A stretch of 64,000 bases of DNA, from NCBI RefSeq assembly GCF_003814555.1, contig NZ_RKQN01000001.1, forward strand, positions 764,546 to 828,545, written 5' to 3'. The notes below the pieces were generated by a model, which saw only the letters and a program-made list of their open reading frames with translations, did no database searches and had not been told where the DNA came from. Shown here in pieces: positions 1-7,936 of the stretch. This DNA comes from Vulcaniibacterium tengchongense (GTDB taxonomy: Bacteria > Pseudomonadota > Gammaproteobacteria > Xanthomonadales > Xanthomonadaceae). How positions within the stretch are numbered: the stretch's first letter is position 1; every line of letters begins with the position of its first letter. The position numbers and the translations under genes are program-made.

Positions 1-242
1 TCTCGATCAAGGGCGAGCGCAAGAGCGAGCTCAACGAGCAGCGCGACCGCTACACCCGGGTCGAGCGCCGCTACGGCAGCTTCCATCGCCGCTTCGCCCT
101 GCCGGACAGCGCCGATCCGGACGGCATCACCGCGAGCGGCCGTCACGGCGTGCTGGAGATCAGCATTCCGAAGCGGCCGGAGACCACGCCGCGGCGGATC
201 CAGGTCGGAACCGCATCCGCCGGCCCGGGTTCGGTGCAGTAG
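1..242 (+). CDS. Hsp20/alpha-crystallin small heat-shock protein, 3' end only
   Basis: The window opens inside this gene. The visible frame begins at base 3 and runs 79 codons to TAG at 240-242. It shows the end of an alpha-crystallin domain: the strand ERRYGSFHRRFALP, then DGITASGRHGVLEISIPK, where the G-V-L of the family signature is followed by the usual I/L-x-I-P-K. The C-terminal tail carries RRIQV, which resembles the I-x-I/V motif used for oligomer assembly. Members are ATP-independent holdases of the cytoplasm. The next gene downstream is a DnaJ-type co-chaperone, so this is a small heat-shock locus. The 5' part lies outside the window. Confidence 0.88.
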   Translation, partial: SIKGERKSELNEQRDRYTRVERRYGSFHRRFALPDSADPDGITASGRHGVLEISIPKRPETTPRRIQVGTASAGPGSVQ

Positions 243-449
243 CGATCAGGCGAGTGCCGCCCGATGCTCCCCGCCCGAGCGCGGGCGGGGAGCGCGGGGC
301 GCCGACGGACGCGCGGCGGCGTTCGATTCGCGCCCGACCGGTTATCGCCGCGCACGTCCGGAGCCATCGCAGGGAGCCGGCGCCGTGTCGCCGGTGCCCC
401 GCGCCGCGGCTTCGCGCCGCGGCGCGGGGCGGGCCTGGGAGGTCTTACA

Positions 450-482
450 CTACGGCCCGCAAGCGCCGCTTGCGGGCCGTAG
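450..482. repeat. 33-nt perfect inverted repeat upstream of cbpA
   Basis: Two 16-nt arms (450-465 and 467-482) are exactly complementary around one central base. The arm core is ACGGCCCGCAAGCG. A possible -10 (TACACT, 446-451) abuts the left arm, so a transcript starting there would begin inside the palindrome. No T-run follows, so an intrinsic terminator is unlikely. It could be an operator, a 5'-UTR hairpin or a REP-like element. It lies in the 294-bp gap between the Hsp20 gene and cbpA, and I see nothing else in that gap. Confidence 0.7.
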
Positions 483-536
483 CCGTTGTGGGCGGCACGA
501 CGGAGGCGGATCCGATCCGAGCGAGCGGGACCATCG

Positions 537-1418
537 ATGCAATTCAAGGATTACTACGAGATCCTGGGCGTGGAGCCCAGCGCCGGCGAGGCCGAGATCA
601 AGTCGGCCTACCGTCGGCTCGCGCGCAAGTACCACCCGGACGTGAGCAAGGAGCCGGGCGCGGAAGAGAAGTTCAAGGCGGTCAACGAGGCCTATGAGGC
701 GCTGCGCGACCCGCAGAAGCGCGCCGCCTACGACCAGCTGCGCGCGCGCGGCTATCGCCCCGGCGACGAGGTGCAGCCGCCGCCGGGCGGCTTCGGCGGC
801 GGCTACGGCGGCGTCGACTTCGAGGAGATCTTCGCCGGCGGCGGCGCCGGGGGCGGCTTCAGCGATTTCTTCGAAAGCCTGTTCGGTCGCGGCGGCGGCT
901 TCGGCCAGGCGCGCGGCGCGGCGGCACGGGGCGACACGCGCGCCAGGCTCGCGGTGTCGCTGGAGACGGTGCACGAAGGCGGCAGCGTGCGCATCTCCGT
1001 CGGCGGCAAGACCTACGACGTGCGCATCCCCAAGGGCATCCGCCCGGGGCAGATGATCCGCCTGGCCGGGCAGGGCCGCAACGGCGACCTGCTGCTGGAG
1101 ATCGAGTACGCCGCGCATCCGCAGTTCGAGGTGGACGGACGCAACGTGATCTACCCGCTGCCGGTGGCGCCATGGGAAGCCGCGCTCGGCGCGGCGGTCA
1201 GCGTGCCGACGCTGGGCGGGCCGGTCGAGGTGAAGATCCCGCCGGGCTCCGAGGCCGGCCGCAAGCTGCGGCTGCGCGGCCGCGGCCTGCCGGGCACGCC
1301 GCCCGGCGACCAGATCGTCGAGCTGGAGGTGCTGGCGCCGCGCGCGCACACTAAGGCGCAGCGCGAGGCCTATGAGCGCATGCGCGAGGCGTTCGGCGAC
1401 GATTGGCGGCGCGCCTGA
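537..1418 (+). CDS. cbpA: DnaJ-class co-chaperone / curved-DNA-binding protein CbpA
   Basis: This encodes 293 aa, close to the usual length of about 300 for CbpA. Residues 4-70 form a J domain with HPD at 33-35, which stimulates the ATPase of DnaK. A Gly/Phe-rich linker follows (about 80-135). Two C-terminal substrate-binding beta domains then follow, with no CxxCxGxG zinc fingers, which separates CbpA from true DnaJ. The start MQFKDYYEILG is chosen because it aligns with the family; upstream in-frame codons are not domain-like. It follows an Hsp20 gene and a 33-nt perfect inverted repeat that may control it. No CbpM modulator gene is seen next to it. Confidence 0.92.
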   Translation: MQFKDYYEILGVEPSAGEAEIKSAYRRLARKYHPDVSKEPGAEEKFKAVNEAYEALRDPQKRAAYDQLRARGYRPGDEVQPPPGGFGGGYGGVDFEEIFAGGGAGGGFSDFFESLFGRGGGFGQARGAAARGDTRARLAVSLETVHEGGSVRISVGGKTYDVRIPKGIRPGQMIRLAGQGRNGDLLLEIEYAAHPQFEVDGRNVIYPLPVAPWEAALGAAVSVPTLGGPVEVKIPPGSEAGRKLRLRGRGLPGTPPGDQIVELEVLAPRAHTKAQREAYERMREAFGDDWRRA

Positions 1419-1704
1419 GCGCCATCGCGTACCGCTGGGACCGGGAGCGTTTGCGCCGCGGCGCACGGCGGCCGCGTCTCCGGCCCTTGGCGCCGGCGGC
1501 GCGGGATCGAGAGCTTGGGGTACGCGGCGCCCAGGGACGTCGGATCGCACCGCAGGGCGTGATCGGCCGCGCGCTGCGCGGTGCGGTCCATGCGGAAAAC
1601 GCCGGACGTGCGCCATCGCGCGCGCGAACCGCGGTTCAACCGCGGAGCGTCGGCCAACCGGAAACGTGCGGGAAACGGGCGCCGTGGCCTCGAAGACGCG
1701 CGGA

Positions 1705-2073
1705 TCAGCCCGCGCCCATGACCTGCTGGATCACTTCGGCCAGGTCGGCCTCGCTGAACGGCTTGGTGATGTAGGCGCGGGCGCCCTGGCGCATGCCCCA
1801 GACGCGATCGGTGTCCTGGTCCTTGGTCGTGACCAGGACCACCGGGATGTGCGCGGTCGCGGGATCGCGGCAGATCGAGCGGGTGGCCTGGAAGCCGTTG
1901 AGGTTCGGCATCACCACGTCCATCAGGATCAGGTCCGGCAGCTCGCGCTTGGCCGCGTCGACGCCGGCCGCGCCGTCCTCGGCGGTGAGCGCCTGATGGC
2001 CGAGCTTTTCGACGATGCGGCGGATGCCCATCAGCTGCGACGGCGAATCGTCGACGATCAGGATGCGCGCCAT
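1705..2073 (-). CDS. pilH: PilH-like single-domain response regulator (twitching motility)
   Basis: This encodes 122 aa and is a stand-alone receiver domain. Visible are the acidic pair (VDDS, residues 8-9), the phospho-acceptor Asp52 in ILMDVVMPNLNG, the switch Thr in VTTKDQ and the conserved Lys in TKPF. There is no output domain. The motif KDQDTDRVWGMRQGA is typical of PilH of the Pil-Chp type IV pilus chemosensory system, where PilH opposes PilG. The start MARILIVDD is the first family-like Met. The rest of the pil-chp cluster is not in the window, and another CheY-like protein cannot be fully excluded. The 286 bp between it and cbpA hold only a short palindrome at 1629-1645. Confidence 0.82.
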   Translation of the reverse strand: MARILIVDDSPSQLMGIRRIVEKLGHQALTAEDGAAGVDAAKRELPDLILMDVVMPNLNGFQATRSICRDPATAHIPVVLVTTKDQDTDRVWGMRQGARAYITKPFSEADLAEVIQQVMGAG

Positions 2074-2133
2074 GTGCTCGTTTCCCCGGAACTGCGGCGA
2101 TTGTAGCCGGCGGCGAGGACGCCGCAAGCCGCG

Positions 2134-3129
2134 TCAGAGCGTCACCAGCGTGCGGCCGAGCGAGCCGCCGGCGAGCATCGTTTCGAACACCTCCGGCAGC
2201 TGTTCCAGGCCGACCTCGCGCGTGCAGATCCGGTCCAGGTGGCGCGGCTTCCAGTCGCTGGCCAGGCGTTCCCAGACCGCTTCGCGCACGTCGCGCGCGG
2301 TGCCGGCCGAAGCCACGCCGAGCAGGGACACGCCGCGGATGATGAACGGCATCACGGTCGCATCCAGCTCGGCCGACGCGGCCAGGCCGGCGCTGGCGAC
2401 GTTGCCGTAGGGCGCGGTCTGCGCCAGCAGGCTGGCCAGCATCGGACCGCCGACGTTGTCGAGGCCGCCGCCGAAGCGCGCCGACTCCAGCGGCCGCGTC
2501 GTCGCCAGCGCATCGCGGCCGAGCACCCGGCTCGCGCCGATCGACTTCAGGTACTCGGCGTGCTCGGGCTTGCCGCTGATCGCGTGCACCTCGAAGCCGG
2601 CGCGGCTGAAGATGTCGACCGCAAGCGAGCCGACGCCCCCCGTGGCGCCGGTGACCGCCAGCGGCCCGTGTTCCGGCGTCTGCCGGTTCTCGGCCATGCG
2701 GTACAGCGCCAGCGCGGCGGTGAAGCCCGCGGTGCCGAGGATCATGCTCTCGCGCAGGCTCAGGCCCCGCGGCAGCGGGATCGCCCATTGCGCCTCGACG
2801 CGCGCGTAGCGCGAATAGCCGCCGTCGCGGGTCTCGCTCAGGCCGCAGCCGGTGACCAGCACCGCGTCGCCTTCCCGGAAACGCGCGTCGGTCGAGGCCA
2901 CCACGTGGCCGGCGACGTCGATGCCGCCGACCAGCGGGAAGCGGCGCAGGATCTTGCCCTGGCCGGTGCCGGCCAGGGCGTCCTTGTAGTTGACCGAAGA
3001 GAACGCGGTCTCGATCGCCACCTCGCCGGGCGCGAGGTCGTCGAGCGAGACCTGCTCGAGGCCGCTGCGGTAGCCGGAGGCGTCGTTGTGGATGCGGAAG
3101 GCGGCGAAGCGGTCGGGGATCGTCGTCAT
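2134..3129 (-). CDS. MDR-family oxidoreductase, YhdH/AcuI type (acrylyl-CoA reductase-like)
   Basis: This encodes 331 aa and belongs to the medium-chain dehydrogenase/reductase superfamily. The N-terminal GroES-like domain carries SSVNYKDALAGTG, the hallmark of the YhdH/AcuI group. The NADPH-binding Rossmann motif is VTGATGGVGSLAVD near residue 155. The characteristic LDNVGG follows. AcuI enzymes reduce acrylyl-CoA to propionyl-CoA with NADPH and protect against this reactive thioester; the substrate here is not proven. The start MTTIPDRFAAFRI is preferred over an upstream extension of low-complexity Arg/Ala. It stands alone on the minus strand between pilH and a LOG gene. Confidence 0.85.
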   Translation of the reverse strand: MTTIPDRFAAFRIHNDASGYRSGLEQVSLDDLAPGEVAIETAFSSVNYKDALAGTGQGKILRRFPLVGGIDVAGHVVASTDARFREGDAVLVTGCGLSETRDGGYSRYARVEAQWAIPLPRGLSLRESMILGTAGFTAALALYRMAENRQTPEHGPLAVTGATGGVGSLAVDIFSRAGFEVHAISGKPEHAEYLKSIGASRVLGRDALATTRPLESARFGGGLDNVGGPMLASLLAQTAPYGNVASAGLAASAELDATVMPFIIRGVSLLGVASAGTARDVREAVWERLASDWKPRHLDRICTREVGLEQLPEVFETMLAGGSLGRTLVTL

Positions 3130-3215
3130 GCGCGGGCTCCGTCGGAAGCAGGCGCCCATTGTGCCGCACGCCGCCGTGTCGGCCATGCGACCGGCGGCGG
3201 GTGCGCGCGGTCGCC

Positions 3216-3836
3216 TCAGCGCAGCGCCTGCCGCCGCTTCTCGTCCATCCATTTGTCGGCCTGGGCCGGGCGGTAGGCGCGCATCCAGGCCAGCATGGCG
3301 CCGATGTCCTCGCCGTACCACAGGTCCTGGCGCTGGTCCGGGTGCAGGAAGCGCTCGGCGACCATGCGGTCGAGCATCGCCATCAGCGGCGCGTAGAAGC
3401 CGCCGACGTCGAGGAAGGCGCAGGGCTTGTCGCCGATGCCGAGCTGGCGCCAGGTCAGCATCTCGAACATCTCGTCGAGCGTGCCGAAGCCGCCCGGCAG
3501 GGCGACGAAGCCGTCGGCGAGGTCGAACATGCGCGCCTTGCGCTCGTGCATCGAGCCGACGACCTCCAGCCGGGTCACGCCCTTGTGCGCGACCTCCCAG
3601 TTGACCAGCTGCTCCGGGATCACGCCGATCACTTCGCCGCCGGCCTCGAGCACCGCGTCGGCCACCGTGCCCATCAGGCCGACGTTGCCGCCGCCGTAGA
3701 CCAGGGCCAGGCCCTGCTTGGCCAGGCGCGTGCCCAGGTCGATCGCGCGTTCGCGGTAGCGCGCGTCGGCGCCGGGGTTGGAGCCGCAGTAGACGCAGAT
3801 CGCGCGCAGCGGCCGGGAATCGGTGGCGTGGTCCAT
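3216..3836 (-). CDS. LOG family protein (cytokinin riboside 5'-monophosphate phosphoribohydrolase-like)
   Basis: This encodes 206 aa with the full LOG signature: YCGSNPGA near the N-terminus, LVYGGGNVGLMG as nucleotide-binding loop, and PGGFGTLDEMFE, the PGGxGTxxE catalytic motif. Such proteins hydrolyse nucleoside 5'-monophosphates to base and ribose 5-phosphate. They were long misannotated as lysine decarboxylases. The chaA gene ends 4 bp downstream of the point where this gene begins (3841 against 3836), so the two are probably co-transcribed. The true substrate in bacteria of this type is not settled. Confidence 0.88.
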   Translation of the reverse strand: MDHATDSRPLRAICVYCGSNPGADARYRERAIDLGTRLAKQGLALVYGGGNVGLMGTVADAVLEAGGEVIGVIPEQLVNWEVAHKGVTRLEVVGSMHERKARMFDLADGFVALPGGFGTLDEMFEMLTWRQLGIGDKPCAFLDVGGFYAPLMAMLDRMVAERFLHPDQRQDLWYGEDIGAMLAWMRAYRPAQADKWMDEKRRQALR

Positions 3837-3840
3837 GCGG

Positions 3841-4926
3841 TCAGGGCACGAAGCTGAGGAACAGGTAGGCGGCGAACATCACCAGGTGCACGGCGCCGGG
3901 CAGGGCGGTGGTGCGGCCGGTGCGCAGCGAGATCGAGACCACGAACAGCGACAGCACCAGCAGCACGGTGGACTTCATGTCCAGGCCCAGCGTCAGCGGC
4001 CAGCCCATGATCACGGCGACCACCGCCACCGTCGGCACGGTCAGGCCGATGCTGGCGATGGCCGAGCCGATCGCCAGGTTCAGGCTGGTCTGCAGGCGGT
4101 TGTTCGCCGCCGCGCGCACCGCGGCGAAGCCTTCCGGCAGCAGCACGATCGCGGCGATCAGGATGCCGACCGTGGCCGGCGGCGCGCCGAGCGCGCGCAG
4201 GGCCGACTCCATCGCCGGCGAGATGCCCTTGGCGCTGAGCACGACCGCGACCAGCGCCGCCAGCAGCAGCGCCAGGCTCGCCAGGGTCTCCCTGGCCGTG
4301 GGCCGCTCGGCGTGCTCGTTCGGGTCGTCCTCGCCCTCCTCGGGCAGGAAGTAGTCGCGGTGGCGCACGGTCTGGAAGAAGGTGAAGGCGGCGAACAGCG
4401 CGAGCGTGGCCACCGCGACGAACACCAGCTGGCTGGTGGTGTAGGTCGGCCCGGGCGCGCTGGTCGAGTAGTTCGGCACGATCAAGGTGAACACCACGAT
4501 CACGGTCAGCGTGCCGAGCGCGGCGTTGATGCCCTCGAGCTTGAACCCCTGGACCCGGTGGCGGCGGCCGCCGACCAGCAGGCTCATGCCGATCAGGCCG
4601 TTGAGGATGATCATCACCGCGGCGAACACCGTGTCGCGCGCCAGGCTGGACGCGGCCTCGCCGCCGGACAGCATCATCGAGACGATCAGCGCGACCTCGA
4701 TCACCGTCACCGCCAGCGCCAGCACCAGGGTGCCGAACGGTTCGCCGACGCGGTGGGCGATGACCTCGGCGTGGTGGACCGAGGCGATCACGCTGCCGAC
4801 CAGGCCGGCCACCAGCAGGCCCAGGGTCAGCGCCGAGCCCGCGCTCCAGTGCAGGCCGAGCAGGGCGAGGCCGGCCAGCGGCGCGGCCACGGTCCAGGCG
4901 GGGTTGTGCTTGATCGGTTGGCTCAT
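3841..4926 (-). CDS. chaA: Ca2+/H+ (Na+/K+) antiporter ChaA
   Basis: This encodes 361 aa against 366 for E. coli ChaA. It is an inner-membrane protein with about 11 hydrophobic segments in two inverted Ca_cat repeats. The repeat cores carry the conserved acidic residues in AVTVIEVALIVSMM and LLPEGFAAVRAA. A strongly acidic cytoplasmic loop between the repeats (PEEGEDDPNEHAE, about 185-200) separates the halves. It exports cations in exchange for protons and helps in alkaline and salt stress. The start MSQPIKHNP is the only Met before the first membrane segment. The LOG gene lies immediately downstream. Confidence 0.87.
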   Translation of the reverse strand: MSQPIKHNPAWTVAAPLAGLALLGLHWSAGSALTLGLLVAGLVGSVIASVHHAEVIAHRVGEPFGTLVLALAVTVIEVALIVSMMLSGGEAASSLARDTVFAAVMIILNGLIGMSLLVGGRRHRVQGFKLEGINAALGTLTVIVVFTLIVPNYSTSAPGPTYTTSQLVFVAVATLALFAAFTFFQTVRHRDYFLPEEGEDDPNEHAERPTARETLASLALLLAALVAVVLSAKGISPAMESALRALGAPPATVGILIAAIVLLPEGFAAVRAAANNRLQTSLNLAIGSAIASIGLTVPTVAVVAVIMGWPLTLGLDMKSTVLLVLSLFVVSISLRTGRTTALPGAVHLVMFAAYLFLSFVP

Positions 4927-4965
4927 GCGGCGTCCTTCCGGTGCGGTCCGCAGCTTCGGGCCGCG

Positions 4966-4999
4966 GAAAAGCGCGAGGCCCCGCGCGAGCGGGGCCTCG
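4966..4999 (-). terminator. Intrinsic terminator of the sucAB-lpd operon
   Basis: A 10-bp perfect GC-rich stem (arms 4974-4983 and 4990-4999, core GAGGCCCCG) encloses a 6-nt loop. On the minus strand it is followed by a short U-run (complement of AAAA at 4967-4970). It lies 14 bp after the lpd stop and before chaA, which has the same orientation. Confidence 0.75.
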
Positions 5000-5012
5000 A
5001 TGGGCCGCGCGA

Positions 5013-6527
<1,515 letters not shown>

Positions 6528-6565
6528 CTACTCGTTTCTCGTCGCTCCCGGCTCGTCCCCGGCCC

Positions 6566-7798
6566 TCACATGCCCAGCAGCATGCGGTGCGGGTTCTCGA
6601 GCTGGTTCTTGATGTCGACCAGGAACAGCACCGCGTCCTTGCCGTCGATGATGCGGTGGTCGTAGGACAGCGCGATGTACATCATCGGCGCGATCACGAC
6701 CTGGCCGTTCTCGGCGATCGGGCGCTCCTTGATCGCGTGCATGCCCAGGATCGCGCTCTGCGGCGGGTTGACGATCGGGGTGGACATCAGCGAGCCGAAA
6801 GTGCCGCCGTTGGTGATGGTGAAGGTGCCGCCCTGCAGGTCCTCCAGCGCCAGCTTGCCTTCGCGCGCCTTCTTGGCGTATTCGGCGATGCCCTTCTCGA
6901 CGTCGGCGAAGCTCATCCGCTCGACGTTGCGCAGCACCGGCGTGACCAGGCCCTTGTCGGTCGCCACCGCGATCGAGATGTCGGCGTAGCCGTGGTAGAT
7001 GATGTCGTTGCCGTCGACCGAGGCGTTGACGATCGGATGCTTCTGCAGCGCGTTGGCCGCGGCCTTGGCGAAGAAGCTCATGAAGCCGAGCTTGATGCCG
7101 TTGGCCTTCTCGAACTGCTCGCCCAGTTCCTTGCGCATGGCCATGACCTTGCCCAGGTTGACCTCGTTGAACGAGGTCAGCATGGCGATCGAGTTCTTGG
7201 ACTGCATCAGGCGCTCGGCGATGCGCGCGCGCATGCGGGTCATCGGCACGCGCTCTTCCGGACGCGCGCCGCCGGCCACGCCGCCGGTCTTGCCCGCCGC
7301 GTAGTTGAGCAGGTCCTCCTTGGTGACCGCGCCGCGGCGGCCGGTGCCTTCGACCTGGCCCGGGTCGATGCCCTGGGTGACCGCGGTGAAGCGCGCGCCC
7401 GGCGGCAGCTGGTCGGCGGAGGCTGGCGCCTTCGGCGCGGCCTGCGCCGCGGCGGCCTTGGGCTGCACCGGCTGCGCCTCCGCGGTGGTCGCGGCGACGT
7501 TCTTGGCGTCGATCTCGGCGGCCTTGGCCTCGGAGGTGGACGGCGACGCCGCGGCGGCGGCGCCTTCCTCGACCACCGCGATCAGCTGCTGGCTGGTCAC
7601 CGTCGCGCCTTCCTGGAACTTGATCTCCTTGAGCACGCCGTCCACGGGCGAGGGCACCTCGAGCACGACCTTGTCGGTTTCCAGGTCGACGAGGTTCTCG
7701 TCGCGCTTGACCGCGTCGCCGACCTTCTTGTGCCAGGTGGCGATGGTGGCGTCGGAGACGGATTCGGGCAGGACGGGAACTTTGATTTCGGTGCTCAT
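6566..7798 (-). CDS. sucB: Dihydrolipoyllysine-residue succinyltransferase (2-oxoglutarate dehydrogenase E2)
   Basis: This encodes 410 aa. It has one N-terminal lipoyl domain with the lipoylated Lys43 in ETDKVVLEV, then an Ala/Pro-rich linker. The peripheral-subunit-binding domain (about 130-165) ends in [14 protein letters not shown]. The catalytic acyltransferase domain ends with the SYDHRIIDG motif (catalytic His and Asp). E2 forms the 24-mer core that transfers succinyl groups to CoA. The start [13 protein letters not shown] is the standard E2 N-terminus. It lies between sucA and lpd. Confidence 0.96.
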   Translation of the reverse strand: MSTEIKVPVLPESVSDATIATWHKKVGDAVKRDENLVDLETDKVVLEVPSPVDGVLKEIKFQEGATVTSQQLIAVVEEGAAAAASPSTSEAKAAEIDAKNVAATTAEAQPVQPKAAAAQAAPKAPASADQLPPGARFTAVTQGIDPGQVEGTGRRGAVTKEDLLNYAAGKTGGVAGGARPEERVPMTRMRARIAERLMQSKNSIAMLTSFNEVNLGKVMAMRKELGEQFEKANGIKLGFMSFFAKAAANALQKHPIVNASVDGNDIIYHGYADISIAVATDKGLVTPVLRNVERMSFADVEKGIAEYAKKAREGKLALEDLQGGTFTITNGGTFGSLMSTPIVNPPQSAILGMHAIKERPIAENGQVVIAPMMYIALSYDHRIIDGKDAVLFLVDIKNQLENPHRMLLGM

Positions 7799-7896
7799 GG
7801 GGCGGTCCTTGGAAGATCGTCGTTCCGGGTGGAACGCGGAATCGGATCGGGCGGGTCGGTGCGTGCTTTGGTCGGAGCGGGCGGATCGAAGATCAA

Positions 7897-7930
7897 GGCC
7901 CTCGCTGCGCACGCGGCGGCAACGAGGGCC
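7897..7930 (-). other. Hairpin between sucA and sucB
   Basis: Two 8-nt arms (GGCCCTCG at 7897-7904, CGAGGGCC at 7923-7930) are separated by 18 nt. It begins 7 bp after the sucA stop, within the 138-bp gap before sucB. Only a weak T-rich tract (TTGATCTT) follows on the minus strand. It may act as a partial terminator or mRNA stabiliser that sets the E1:E2 ratio. Function is inferred from position only. Confidence 0.4.
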
Positions 7931-7936
7931 CGGCGG

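Noticed and set aside
254-697. Open frames overlapping the cbpA start in other registers
   Set aside because: Low-complexity Arg/Pro/Gly translations that overlap the J-domain coding frame, with no ribosome-binding site.
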